From assembly GCA_007750655.1 (NCBI GenBank), contig CP036290.1:4526001-4590000 (forward strand): DNA of 64,000 bases, read 5' to 3'. The translations under genes and the position numbers were made by a program. This document shows, one piece after another, positions 1-8,533 of this stretch. This DNA comes from Rohdeia mirabilis (GTDB lineage Bacteria > Planctomycetota > UBA1135 > GCA-002686595). The notes under the pieces were generated by a model. It searched no databases. It saw nothing but the letters and a program-made list of their open reading frames with translations, and was not told where the DNA came from. The first letter of the stretch is position 1, and each line of letters opens with the position of its first letter.

Positions 1-197
1 CCGATGCGCATCAACCAGGGCCGCAGTCGCCCCGGGGTGGTCTGCCCCGAGCGGTAGCGCGCCGCGCGGATGAAGCTCTCCTGCACGGCGTCCTCCACGT
101 CGTGCGGATCGCCGCAGCGGGCGGAGAGGTAGCGTTCGAGATCGGGGCGCAGCTCGTGCAGGCCGTCCCAGGCGGCGAGCGGGGGGGCGATGGTCAT
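1..197 (-). CDS. ECF-type RNA polymerase sigma factor, N-terminal part (cut by window edge)
   Basis: The 65 visible residues start at an ATG at 197, preceded by a purine-rich GAGGAGAC ribosome-binding site. They contain a sigma-70 region 2 signature: a DPHDVEDAVQESFIRAARYR stretch that fits the core-RNA-polymerase-binding and -10-recognition helix of extracytoplasmic-function sigma factors. The rest, including region 4, lies outside the window, so subgroup and any anti-sigma partner cannot be judged. Family membership is inferred from this one motif and is fairly safe. Confidence 0.8.
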   Translation of the reverse strand, partial: MTIAPPLAAWDGLHELRPDLERYLSARCGDPHDVEDAVQESFIRAARYRSGQTTPGRLRPWLMRI

Positions 198-622
198 GTC
201 GGGGGTCTCCTCGTGTTCGACCGCCCCGCGACGTGCGGGGCCGGGGACACAGGAGACCGGCCGTCCGGTGGCGCGGCGGCGGCGGCGCAGGGTGCGGCGC
301 CCTCTCCACAGGGTCGCCGTGCGCGCGGCTGCGGAGGTTCGTGGCCGCCCGGCGCGCTCGACGGGGCGTGCGGCGCTCCGAGCGAGGATCGACGCCGCAC
401 TTCCGCACTCCGCGGGCCGCGGCGAACGTTCCGGCAACCGGTGGCCCGTGCGGAACGACTCGGTCGCGTGTCGGCCCGCTCGGCTCCGGATTCGGATCCG
501 CGGGTTCGACGCAGGGCACGCCCGCGAGCGGAGTTCGGGCCGGAACGCACGACGCCCCGCGGCCGAGTGGGCCGCGGGGCGTCGCAGGTGGATCGCGTGG
601 GCCGCTCGGCGACCCGGCGAAC
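198..622. other. Non-coding gap between sigma factor and TPR protein
   Basis: About 425 bases with no convincing gene. Open frames cross it on both strands but have no recognisable protein pattern and look like frames left open by GC richness. It should hold the promoter of the sigma factor gene on its left part, and it ends with the strong hairpin at 551-583 downstream of the TPR gene. No further repeat or site was recognised. Confidence 0.6.
551..583 (-). terminator. Perfect GC-rich hairpin downstream of the TPR protein gene
   Basis: A perfect 14-bp inverted repeat (GACGCCCCGCGGCC and its complement) encloses a 5-base loop, about 40 bases after the stop codon of the minus-strand gene at 623-1756. 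There is no T-tract, so it is not a textbook intrinsic terminator. Its place relative to the stop codon resembles that of the hairpins at 31600-31638 and 35396-35430, which suggests a T-less terminator or an mRNA 3'-end stabiliser. Confidence 0.6.
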
Positions 623-1756
623 TCAGCGGAGCTTCTTGGCCTTCTCGGTCAGATTCGAGTCCGGGAACTCATTGCCCAGACGCGCAAAGATGCGTTGCGC
701 GCGCGCCTGATCCACTTCGGAGCCGTTCAGGCGACCCAGTTCGTAGAAGCAGCGTCCGCCCTCGTACAGAGCGCGCACCAGGTAGCGGCGCTCACCGGGG
801 TAGAGGACCGTGACCTTCAGGTACTCGTTGCCGGCCTTGGCGAGGCCTTCCGCTTCGCCGTTGGCGCGGAAGAAGTAGACGTCGCCCAGGCCGACGTAAC
901 TGCCCGCGCGGACCTCGTCGCTCGAGTCGGCGGAATCGAGCAGCGTCCCGAAGCGCTTCTCGGCGGCAACGAGTGCCGCTTCGACGTCGGCGGCGTCCGA
1001 AGCGGCCTTCGCCTCGTCCACGTTCGTCTGACCCGCGAGCAGCTCGGCGCGACGGCGCACCGTCGGGTACTTCGATCCGGCCTGGGTGATGAGGCGCTCG
1101 ACGCGCTTCATGCGGTCGCCGAGAGAGAGGCCCTTGTCGATCTCGAGCAGGGCCAGCTCGACGTCGAAGGCGTAGCGCTCGGAGAGCTTCTCGGACTTGA
1201 CCAGCGCGGCCAGGGCGTCGAGCGTCGCCTTCGCGCCGGCGGCGTCGTCCGTGTAGCGCTGGGCCTCGGCCTTGGCCAGGTAGGTCGACGGCACGAAGCG
1301 CGACTCGGCGTAGTTGCCGAGCAGGCGGTTCGCCGCGTCGACCACGGCAGCGTAGTTGCCGACCGCGCGATTCAGCTCGACGGCGCGGTTGGCGGCGTAG
1401 GCCGGGGCCCACTTGAACTTGCGCTCGTTCGGGTTGGCGAGCTGGCCTTCCACGTACAGGTCGTAGCTCTCGATCGCAGCGAAGATGTCGCCTTCGGCCG
1501 CGGCCTCCTCGGCCTTCTTGACGAGGTTCGGGTACTCCTCGTAGCTGATCGAGAGCACCTGGTCGGAGGGCACCTCGCGCGACGTGCTGCCCTTGCTGTA
1601 GGCGACGATGTTCAGCGTCTCCTCCTGGATCTTGATGCCGTCGATCGTCTCGCCGCTCGCGAGTCGGATCGTGTCGGCGGTCGCGTCGCCGGCCAGCAAG
1701 CTGGCGGCGGCGGCGAAGGAGAGGAGCGAGGTGGAGAGAACCGTGCGGAGATCCAT
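623..1756 (-). CDS. Secreted TPR-like repeat protein of unknown function
   Basis: A 377-residue protein with an N-terminal signal peptide (hydrophobic run at about residues 8-23, then a likely cleavage before ADTIRLASG). The segment at about 28-70 (IRLASGETIDGIKIQEETLN) resembles the small beta domain many planctomycete exported proteins carry before helical repeats. The rest is Ala-rich amphipathic helices with tetratricopeptide-like spacing, including the C-terminal motif ALYEGGRCFYELGRL. It probably acts as a periplasmic scaffold. The gene stands alone, with a strong hairpin behind it. No specific family was recognised. Confidence 0.75.
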   Translation of the reverse strand: MDLRTVLSTSLLSFAAAASLLAGDATADTIRLASGETIDGIKIQEETLNIVAYSKGSTSREVPSDQVLSISYEEYPNLVKKAEEAAAEGDIFAAIESYDLYVEGQLANPNERKFKWAPAYAANRAVELNRAVGNYAAVVDAANRLLGNYAESRFVPSTYLAKAEAQRYTDDAAGAKATLDALAALVKSEKLSERYAFDVELALLEIDKGLSLGDRMKRVERLITQAGSKYPTVRRRAELLAGQTNVDEAKAASDAADVEAALVAAEKRFGTLLDSADSSDEVRAGSYVGLGDVYFFRANGEAEGLAKAGNEYLKVTVLYPGERRYLVRALYEGGRCFYELGRLNGSEVDQARAQRIFARLGNEFPDSNLTEKAKKLR

Positions 1757-1984
1757 CGTGAGGTGGGTGCGAAGGAACAGTCGTCGTCGCGAAGACCGAG
1801 TGGTCGTGTGGCCGGGAGTCGTCGGGCCAACGGGCGAAGTACCGCGGCGTTCAGGCCGAGTTACCGGGCGAGCAGGATAGGTGGCCCGCTGAGGGGGGTC
1901 AAACCGACCCGGACACAGGACGTGGAAGCCGCGCGGCGGGACCGCGTTGGCCGGCCGGAGGGACGTTCCGGCGCGGGGCCGGGC

Positions 1985-2788
1985 TCAGGAATCCGCGCTC
2001 GCGGAGGCCCCGTCCAGTCGCCGGACCCGGATCAGTTCGGCCGCCACGCTGACGGCGATCTCGGGGTGGCTGCGGGCGCCGATGTGGATCCCCATCGGGC
2101 ACTGGACCCGCCCGAGGAATCCGTCGTCGACGCCGCGCGCGCGCAGGTCGGCGAAGATCTGCTCGCGCTTGGCGACGCTGCCGATCATGCCCAGGTACTT
2201 CGGCCGCACGCCGGACTTCCACAGGGCGAACAGGGCCTCGCCGTCGCCGTGGTGCCCGCGCGTGACGATGCAGACGTAGGCGTTCGCTTCGCGCGCAAGC
2301 CCGTCCGCCAGTTCCGCGAAGGGACCGACGCGGAACTCGGCGGCGTCGGGGTGGTGCTCCGTGTTCGCGAACTCCGGTCGGTCCTCGAGGATCGCGACGC
2401 GAAAGCCGGCGGGCGCGGCGATGCGAGCGAGCGCGCCCGAGATGTGGCCGCCGCCGATGAGGAACAGTCGAGCTTCGGTGATCGGTTCCACGTAGATGCG
2501 CACCTTGCCGCCGCAGATGAGGCCGGAATCGGGGTAGTCGCGTTCGTTGAGCGCGAACTCGAGCAGTCGCGAGCGCTCGTCCGCCAGGGCTTCGAGCGCG
2601 GCTTCGAGGACCTCCGCCTCGAGGCACCCGCCCCCCACCGTACCCGTGAACGTGCCGTCGCGACGCACGAGCATCTTCATCATCGACTTGCCCGGCGTGG
2701 AGCCGCGCGTCTCGACGATCGTGCACAGGGCGCAGTCCTCGCCGGCGTCGACGAGTCGCGCCACTTCGGCGAACAGTTGGTGGGACAT
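1985..2788 (-). CDS. XdhC/CoxI family protein
   Basis: A 267-residue protein with the whole XdhC layout: an N-terminal XdhC_CoxI domain (GSTPGKSMMKMLV at about 30-42, then GGGCLEAEV), a GLICGGKVRIYVEP linker motif, and a C-terminal Rossmann fold beginning LFLIGGGHISGALA, with the conserved YLGMIGS motif near 199-205. Family members bind molybdenum cofactor or help insert and sulfurate it in xanthine-dehydrogenase-type enzymes. No molybdopterin hydroxylase subunit is nearby, so the partner must be elsewhere. It lies 19 bases upstream of nothing obvious on its 3' side and directly follows the DJ-1 gene on the same strand, so the two may be cotranscribed. Confidence 0.9.
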   Translation of the reverse strand: MSHQLFAEVARLVDAGEDCALCTIVETRGSTPGKSMMKMLVRRDGTFTGTVGGGCLEAEVLEAALEALADERSRLLEFALNERDYPDSGLICGGKVRIYVEPITEARLFLIGGGHISGALARIAAPAGFRVAILEDRPEFANTEHHPDAAEFRVGPFAELADGLAREANAYVCIVTRGHHGDGEALFALWKSGVRPKYLGMIGSVAKREQIFADLRARGVDDGFLGRVQCPMGIHIGARSHPEIAVSVAAELIRVRRLDGASASADS

Positions 2789-2807
2789 CGGGGCGGTGAA
2801 CGGTCGC

Positions 2808-3398
2808 TCAGACGACCATCGCTTCGGCGAGCTTCTCGGACACGTCGCGCCCCTTCCACTGGCGCACCAGCTCGAGCGCGAAGGCCAGCGCGGTACCGAC
2901 GCCCTGACTCGTGATCACGTTGTCGCTGGTCACGACGGCCGGTTCGCCCTGGACGGCGGCACCCGCCAGTCGTCCGCGCCAGGCGGGGTGGCACGTCGCC
3001 TGCCGACCTTCCAGCACACCGGCGATCGCCAGGACGGCCGGAGCCGCGCAGATCGCGCCGACCGGTTGTCCGCGCTCGACGAGTGCGCGCACGAGGTCGA
3101 GCACGCGCCGGTCCTCCGCGAGGTTCTGCGTTCCCGGCATCCCGCCCGGCAGCACGAGCGCGTCGATCTCGTCCACGTCGGCGTCGACCAGTCGGATCTC
3201 CGCGCGCATCGCGATGCCGTGCGCGCCGGTCACGCTCAGGTCGCCCGAGTCGCTGAGCGTCGCGGTCGTGACGTACAGGTCGGCGCGGCGCAACACGTCG
3301 ATGATCGTGACCGCTTCGATCTCCTCGAACCCCGGAGCGAGAGGGACGAGGATGCCCACGGATCCGTGGGACGGCCGACCTTGGGAGCGCGCGCTCAT
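2808..3398 (-). CDS. DJ-1/PfpI superfamily protein
   Basis: A 196-residue cytosolic protein of typical DJ-1 length. It shows the superfamily nucleophile-elbow cysteine in GAICAAPAVL (Cys117), the conserved glutamate in APGFEEIEAV (about Glu25) that polarises that cysteine, and the LPGGMPG turn near 83-89. These match the DJ-1 branch (glyoxalase III or deglycase claims, chaperone-like, thiamine-associated ThiJ) rather than PfpI proteases. The substrate cannot be told. Its stop lies 19 bases before the xdhC start on the same strand, so a two-gene operon is likely. The first residues before GSVGILVPL look like a non-conserved extension. Confidence 0.88.
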   Translation of the reverse strand: MSARSQGRPSHGSVGILVPLAPGFEEIEAVTIIDVLRRADLYVTTATLSDSGDLSVTGAHGIAMRAEIRLVDADVDEIDALVLPGGMPGTQNLAEDRRVLDLVRALVERGQPVGAICAAPAVLAIAGVLEGRQATCHPAWRGRLAGAAVQGEPAVVTSDNVITSQGVGTALAFALELVRQWKGRDVSEKLAEAMVV

Positions 3399-3453
3399 GC
3401 CGACGAGTCTAGACGGCGCGGCGAAGGTCGGCGAGGCTGCGTAGACTCACGCG

Positions 3454-3945
3454 GTGGACACCCCCGAGAACCCACCCTCGGACGCGCGCGACGCACCCCG
3501 CTCCGTTCTCGTCAGCGCCTGCCTCCTGGGCCGGACCTGTCGCTACGACGGGCGGCACAACGCCGACGCGGTCCTGCGCGCGGAGCTCGCGGCGCGCGGC
3601 GAGGTCGCGGTGCCGTTCTGCCCGGAGGAAGCGGGCGGTCTCGCGACGCCGCGCCCGCCGGCCTGGCTGACGGGATCGGCCGCGTCCGTCGTCGAGGGCG
3701 AGGCGCGCGTGGTCACCGACGCCGGAGCGGACGTGACGGACGCCTTCCTCGCCGGAGCACGCGGCGCGTTGGAGCGGGCGCGCGAGGTCGGAGCGACGCG
3801 CGCCTACCTCAAGGAGCGCTCGCCGTCCTGCGGGTGCAGGGCGACGCACGTGGACGGCGGTCTGGTCGACGGTCCCGGCGTCACGGCCGAGGTCCTGCGC
3901 CGCGCGGGGATCGCGGTCGAGGGCGTCGAAGGTCGCCGCGAGTGA
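3454..3945 (+). CDS. DUF523 family protein
   Basis: A 163-residue protein starting with GTG. It carries the DUF523 hallmark VSACLLGRTCRYDGRHN near residues 19-35, the VPFCPEEAGGLATPRPPA segment, and a SPSCGC motif at about 123-128. The invariant cysteines suggest a metal or Fe-S site, though biochemical function is not established for the family. It is transcribed divergently from the DJ-1 gene (55 bases between starts) and converges on the small Cys-rich gene, leaving only 7 bases between the two stop codons. Confidence 0.85.
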   Translation: MDTPENPPSDARDAPRSVLVSACLLGRTCRYDGRHNADAVLRAELAARGEVAVPFCPEEAGGLATPRPPAWLTGSAASVVEGEARVVTDAGADVTDAFLAGARGALERAREVGATRAYLKERSPSCGCRATHVDGGLVDGPGVTAEVLRRAGIAVEGVEGRRE

Positions 3946-3952
3946 CGGCGGC

Positions 3953-4189
3953 TCAGCCCGTTCGGCCGTCGCGCCGCGCGTCGGCGGACCGCGCCTCGTT
4001 GGACCGCGTCTCGTAGCCGCGGCAGTCCTCGCCGGTCTCCTTGAAGACCTCGATCGAAGGCAGCGCACGCGACTTCATGCCCATCAGCCGACAGGCGTAG
4101 GGGAAGGCCGGTTGGTAGGTCGTGACGAGGTGCACGCACCCGAAGCAGGTGACGCGCTCGCCGCGACCGGATGCGGATCCTTGGCTCAT
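3953..4189 (-). CDS. Small Cys4 protein (often mislabelled uracil-DNA glycosylase)
   Basis: A 78-residue protein with four ordered cysteines: CFGC near residues 15-18, Cys33 in PYACRLMG, and Cys56 in GEDCRGYE. Many bacteria carry a short protein with this pattern (CxxC, FPYxC, MPS, a final Cys), and databases often label it uracil-DNA glycosylase without evidence. It probably binds zinc. The C-terminal 20 residues are charged and probably disordered. Function is unknown. It sits 19 bases upstream of nothing on its strand, so it may be read on its own. Confidence 0.75.
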   Translation of the reverse strand: MSQGSASGRGERVTCFGCVHLVTTYQPAFPYACRLMGMKSRALPSIEVFKETGEDCRGYETRSNEARSADARRDGRTG

Positions 4190-4208
4190 GGTCCAGATCG
4201 CGCGCGGC

Positions 4209-6641
4209 TCAGCGACCGAAGGTCACCGCGACCCGGTTCGACGCGCTGATGCCACCGATGGCGCCGTCGTCGAGCACGAAGGCCTGACCGATGAGCGTGC
4301 GTCCCACCAGCCCGGGAAGGAAGTCGAGTCCGAACGTCCAACGGCCGACACCCGGCTCGCCGAAGCGGCCGTCCGCCCGTCCGCCGATCCAGCTCAACTG
4401 GGTGGCGTCGAAGATCCCGGTCCAACTCGAGTGCCGTTGGTCGAGCACCCAGTCGAAGGGCGTGACGGCGACGAACAGCGTCGCACCGCCGAGCACACCG
4501 ACGAGTCGCACTTCACCCGGTGCGGTCGATGCGCGCACCGGACCGCGCGCGCCGAGCAGCGGCATCTGTCCGTCGCTGCCGAGTTCACCGGCGCCGTACT
4601 GCTGGATGCGGCCCGCGTCGTCGCCGGCGTGGCGCGTACCGGCCCAGGTCTGCAGTCCGTGGTCGAGGCCTACGAGGTCGGTGTCGCCGTCCCCGTCCAC
4701 GTCGGTCGCGACCGTGCCGAGCGGCGCGCGTCGCACGGTCCCCGCTCGCCACTCGTCGCCGCCAGCGACGCGGTACACGCGCTGGACGCGTCCGTCGCCG
4801 TTCGCGACGAGCAGCTCGCTGGGCTCGCCGTCGGTGCCGGGGACCACGTCGAGGTGGAGCGGCTCGCCGTCCGCCGCGTCCAGTGCCAGTGACACACGAG
4901 CGACTTCGATCCAGGTGCCGGCGCGTTGTTCGACGAGATGGCAGACCGCGCCCGTCGCGACCGCGATGACGGCAGCGGCGCCGTTCGCCGCGGGCAGATG
5001 GACGATGGCGTCGACCGGCGCGTCGACGGCGATGCCGAACAGGGTGCGGTCGAGCGCGAGTCCCGCGGTGGCGGCGACGACGTTGACGAGTCGTCCGCTG
5101 GGGTAGAGCGTGAACGCGTCGTCGCGGCCGTCGCCGTCGACGTCGGCCAGGCACAGCACGTCCCACGGAGCGGGCGCGACGTCCTCCCACTCGCCGAGCG
5201 GCCCGCGCGCGAACACGCTGCCGTCACCGACGAGTTCGCTGGTTCCGTCGCCGTCGAGGTCGCCCGCGAGGAACGCGTCGGCCCGCAGCGGGAGGGCGAT
5301 CGCGCGGCGCGATTCCGGATCGTGTCGGCCGTCGGGACGGGACTCGACGACGAACCAGCCACGCGCATCGCGGCCGACGAGATCGAAGCGACCGTCGCGC
5401 TCGGTCGGAACGAGCGCGGTCGGCGCGGCGGCGATCGGTTGGAACGTGAAGGTGCCCGTGGCGTCGTTGCGGCCGATGAACGCGCCCTGTTCGGGATCGA
5501 ACAGGACGAGGTCCGCGTCGCCGTCGCCGTCCAGATCGAGCGCTTCGACCTGGCCGCCGTCGAGCGGAGCGGCCTGCGCGTCGAGCCCGCTGCCGTCGAC
5601 GCGCTGGACGGCGTCGGGCGTCAGCGCGAGGACGCCCGCGGGCCGCTCGGACGCGCCGCCGCGCTCGAGCCGCGCGAAACGACGGACGCTGGACGCGCCC
5701 GTCGAGGCGTCGGCGCCTGCGGTGGTGAGCGTGCGCGGCGCGAGGTAGCCGGCGAGGCCCCAGGCCGTGCGAGCGACGAGTCCCGTGCCGGGCACGAAAC
5801 GCGCCAGGTCGATGTCTCCGTCGCCGTCGAGGTCGAGGGCCGTGGCGTTCTCGAGTTCGGCGGCGCCGCCCTCGAGCGCGACCGGCGCGAACGTGCCGCG
5901 CAGGCTGCCGTCGGACGCGCTCACTGCCACGAAGCGCAGGCAGGCGCCGTCGACCGTTTCGGCCAGCAGCACGAGCGTCTCGTCGGCGTTCGACAGGGCG
6001 CGCAAGGAGCGGAGCTCGAACGGCAGGTCGACCGCCAACGCGCCCTCGCCGACGACCCAACCGTTCCCGGTCGCATCGACCGCGATCAACAGGTCGCCGC
6101 TCGCGCCGCGCGCCGCCGTGCGCGACCGGGACGGGGCGGACCACAGGTGTTCGAGGACGATGCCGCCGGGCGTCTGGACCAAGGTGCCGACCACTTCCTC
6201 GCCGCTGGGCGTCGCGACGATCGGCAGCGCGCCGTCGACGAAGCCGAGGACCGCGCCGGAGATCGATGCGACGGTCGCACCCCGCTCGAGCGCCCCGTCG
6301 TCCGTGACCACGAGCTCCACCAGCACGCCGTCCTGCACGCACCACCAGGACTCGCGGCCGTCGCCGTCGACGTCGAGCGCGGCGCCGAGCACGGGATCGA
6401 GCGCCAGTGCGACGTGTGCTCCGACCTGGGCGTGCAGTCCGTCCGCATCCGCGTGCACCGCGGCCGGGAAGGCGCCGCGCGGACCCCAGCCGACCAGACA
6501 CGGCTCGCCCGCGAGGTCGAGCATCCCGATCCAGCGCTCGTCCTGGGCCGGGGGCGCGAGCGGGAGGCGGGCCGTGACGTCCGGGGTGGACGGCGCGAGG
6601 CTGAGGCTGAGGAGGGCTGCGAGAGCGGCGGCGGTGGACAT
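4209..6641 (-). CDS. Large secreted FG-GAP/VCBS-repeat protein
   Basis: An 810-residue exported protein with a short signal peptide (first about 20 residues). It has many calcium-binding VCBS/FG-GAP blades recognisable by DLDGDGD-type loops (VDGDGRES, LDLDGDGDIDL, LDLDGDGDADL, DLDGDGTSEL, DVDGDGRDD, DVDGDGDTDL), predicting a beta-propeller that coordinates Ca2+. The last 40 residues (from about LPGLVGRTLIGQAFV to ISASNRVAVTFGR) resemble the C-terminal module seen in other secreted proteins of this window. It lies downstream of the Tad locus on the same strand, after a 192-base gap, so a surface role beside the pilus is possible but unproven. Confidence 0.85.
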   Translation of the reverse strand: MSTAAALAALLSLSLAPSTPDVTARLPLAPPAQDERWIGMLDLAGEPCLVGWGPRGAFPAAVHADADGLHAQVGAHVALALDPVLGAALDVDGDGRESWWCVQDGVLVELVVTDDGALERGATVASISGAVLGFVDGALPIVATPSGEEVVGTLVQTPGGIVLEHLWSAPSRSRTAARGASGDLLIAVDATGNGWVVGEGALAVDLPFELRSLRALSNADETLVLLAETVDGACLRFVAVSASDGSLRGTFAPVALEGGAAELENATALDLDGDGDIDLARFVPGTGLVARTAWGLAGYLAPRTLTTAGADASTGASSVRRFARLERGGASERPAGVLALTPDAVQRVDGSGLDAQAAPLDGGQVEALDLDGDGDADLVLFDPEQGAFIGRNDATGTFTFQPIAAAPTALVPTERDGRFDLVGRDARGWFVVESRPDGRHDPESRRAIALPLRADAFLAGDLDGDGTSELVGDGSVFARGPLGEWEDVAPAPWDVLCLADVDGDGRDDAFTLYPSGRLVNVVAATAGLALDRTLFGIAVDAPVDAIVHLPAANGAAAVIAVATGAVCHLVEQRAGTWIEVARVSLALDAADGEPLHLDVVPGTDGEPSELLVANGDGRVQRVYRVAGGDEWRAGTVRRAPLGTVATDVDGDGDTDLVGLDHGLQTWAGTRHAGDDAGRIQQYGAGELGSDGQMPLLGARGPVRASTAPGEVRLVGVLGGATLFVAVTPFDWVLDQRHSSWTGIFDATQLSWIGGRADGRFGEPGVGRWTFGLDFLPGLVGRTLIGQAFVLDDGAIGGISASNRVAVTFGR

Positions 6642-6833
6642 GGGAGCAGCGGGCGGCGGGCGGAGAGATCGAGGTGAAGGCTTCCACCTCGGTCATCGGT
6701 CCCGCCGCCGCCGGGTCTCGACGTCCGCGCGCGCCACCGTCTCCCGCTTGGCACCGTCCTCCGCTTGGCACCCGCCCTCGCCTGGCACCCGCCCCCGCTC
6801 GACGCGGAACGAGCGCCTCGGCCCCGCCGCGAC

Positions 6834-7529
6834 TCAGCGCGCCTCGATCCGGTTCAGACGGCTGCGGGCCGGAGCGAAGTCGGGCGCCGCCTCGAGACAG
6901 CGGCGCAGGAGGTTCTCGGCCTCGGTCGCGCTGCCCAGTTCCTCGTGCACGAGCGCCCGGTGGTAGTCCACGCGCCAGCTCTCGGCTCCCAGCTTCTCCG
7001 CCAGGTTCAGCGCCGCGAGCGCGGCGTCCTGGTTCCCGTCGAGGTGTTCGAGCTGGGCGCCCAGCATGTGCAGCTCGACCGCGTCCGGCGCCAGCAGCAG
7101 GCCGTCCTCGACCAGACGCCGCGCGCGCGGGTAGTTGCCGTCCTCGATCGACATGCGCGCGCGCAGCGACGTGGCCTCGATCGCGCGCGGGTTGGCGGCG
7201 AGCGCGGCGTCGAGGTGGATCTGCGCGTGGTCGCGCCGGCCGGTCTCGTAGGCCGCCGCGCCGCAGGTGTAGCGGATGCGCGCGTTCCCGGGGAAGTCGA
7301 ACGCCAGCGACTCCAGCGCGGTCAGCACCTCGTTGCGGCTGCGCGTCTGCTTCCAGCGCGGATCCTCGTGGTCCATCTCGCCCGCGTCCTTGTCGCGCGC
7401 GTCGCGGAGTTCGGTCAGCACGGCGTCGAGCTCGACGTCGGGATCGCCGAGTTCCGGGATCGGCCGGTGGTTGAAGACCGAGCAGCTGGCACTGAGACCG
7501 ACGAGGAGCAGGATGGCGAGAGTACGCAT
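6834..7529 (-). CDS. tadD: TadD-like TPR lipoprotein of the Tad pilus locus
   Basis: A 231-residue protein with a lipoprotein signal peptide and lipobox LSASC near residues 12-16, followed by about four tetratricopeptide repeats (for example RDHAQIHLDAALAANPRAIE and TEAENLLRRCLEAAPDFAPA). In characterised Tad systems TadD is a TPR lipoprotein needed for secretin assembly or stability (pilotin-like). The ATG at 7529 gives a complete signal peptide; the longer open frame upstream is antisense-like and not coding. It is the last gene of the pilus cluster, 56 bases after tadC. Confidence 0.8.
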   Translation of the reverse strand: MRTLAILLLVGLSASCSVFNHRPIPELGDPDVELDAVLTELRDARDKDAGEMDHEDPRWKQTRSRNEVLTALESLAFDFPGNARIRYTCGAAAYETGRRDHAQIHLDAALAANPRAIEATSLRARMSIEDGNYPRARRLVEDGLLLAPDAVELHMLGAQLEHLDGNQDAALAALNLAEKLGAESWRVDYHRALVHEELGSATEAENLLRRCLEAAPDFAPARSRLNRIEAR

Positions 7530-7585
7530 GACTGGATCGTGAGAGGGGCGCGCGAACGCGGTCGAGGCGGAGGGGATTGGACGGT

Positions 7586-8533
7586 TCAGCGCGGCATGAG
7601 CCCGACGAGGTTCGTCAGGGCGGGCACCACGGTCACGGCGAGGATGCCGGGCAGGAAACAGACGACGAGCGGGACGGCCAGCTTGGTCGGCAGCAGCTGG
7701 GACTGAGCCATGACGTTCTCGCGCCGGCGGCTCCACAGCTCGTCGGCCTGCTGGCGCAGCGTTCCGGCCATGCCGGCGCCGACCTCCTCGGCGTGCGTCA
7801 GCGCGGACACGAACACCGACACGGCCGGAACGTCGAGGCGCGCCGCGAGGTTCTTGTAGCACTGGCGTCGCGACTGGCCCGAGAGCGACTCGGCGCGGAA
7901 ACGCTGCAGTTCCTCGTGCAGCGGGCGTTCGTCGTCCTGCGTCTCGATGATGCGTTGGATGGACGAGTCGAGACCTTGCCCGGCTTCGGCCAGTGACGCG
8001 AGGAGTTCGAGCGTCATCGGCAGGTCGCGTTCGACCAGGTCGACGCGCTTGCGACGCGCGCTGCGCACGTGCACGACCGGCAGTGCGAGCAGCGCCACCC
8101 CGATCAGGACCGGCGCCCAGGCGTAGAGCGGCGAGATCGCGGCTCCGAGCCCACCGGGCAGCCCGTCCGCCAGATCGGCGCCGCGCGCGAGCACGTCCGA
8201 GGTCAACAGGACCGGCACGAGGATCAGCGCGGCCAGAGCGCAGAGAGCCTCCGCCGCGACGAACATCGCCGGAGCGGAGCTGTCGCGGAAACCGGCCAGG
8301 AACAGCCAACGGCGCAGCGCGCTGTCGTTGGCGTCGAGTCCCGGGCCGCGTCCCTCGTCGTCGTCCTCGACGATCGCCGCGGGCCGCAGCAGCCGGTGCC
8401 GCGCGCGTCGCACGGTCGCGATGCGCACGCTGGCCCACAGGCCGCCGACGAACAGGACGACGAGCAGGAAGTTGATCCACTCGCTGTCGAACAATCCGGC
8501 AGCGAGGTGGCCGGTGGCGAAGGAGGACGGCAT
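7586..8533 (-). CDS. tadC: TadC-type inner-membrane platform protein
   Basis: A 315-residue T2SSF-domain protein. It has one N-terminal transmembrane segment (INFLLVVLFVGGLWASVRI), two further hydrophobic segments in the middle, the cytoplasmic T2SSF domain (DLPMTLELLASLAEAGQGLDSS, then ALTHAEEVGAGMAGTLRQQA), and a C-terminal membrane segment (LVVCFLPGILAVTVVPAL). With TadB it forms the polytopic platform that TadA drives. Its ATG shares one base with the tadB stop codon (TGATG), indicating translational coupling. The start gives the usual length; the open frame extends further upstream only through tadB antiphase. Confidence 0.88.
   Translation of the reverse strand: MPSSFATGHLAAGLFDSEWINFLLVVLFVGGLWASVRIATVRRARHRLLRPAAIVEDDDEGRGPGLDANDSALRRWLFLAGFRDSSAPAMFVAAEALCALAALILVPVLLTSDVLARGADLADGLPGGLGAAISPLYAWAPVLIGVALLALPVVHVRSARRKRVDLVERDLPMTLELLASLAEAGQGLDSSIQRIIETQDDERPLHEELQRFRAESLSGQSRRQCYKNLAARLDVPAVSVFVSALTHAEEVGAGMAGTLRQQADELWSRRRENVMAQSQLLPTKLAVPLVVCFLPGILAVTVVPALTNLVGLMPR

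Noticed and set aside
233..2914. Long plus-strand open frame opposite the TPR and xdhC genes
   Set aside because: It is antisense to two clear genes and shows no domain pattern.
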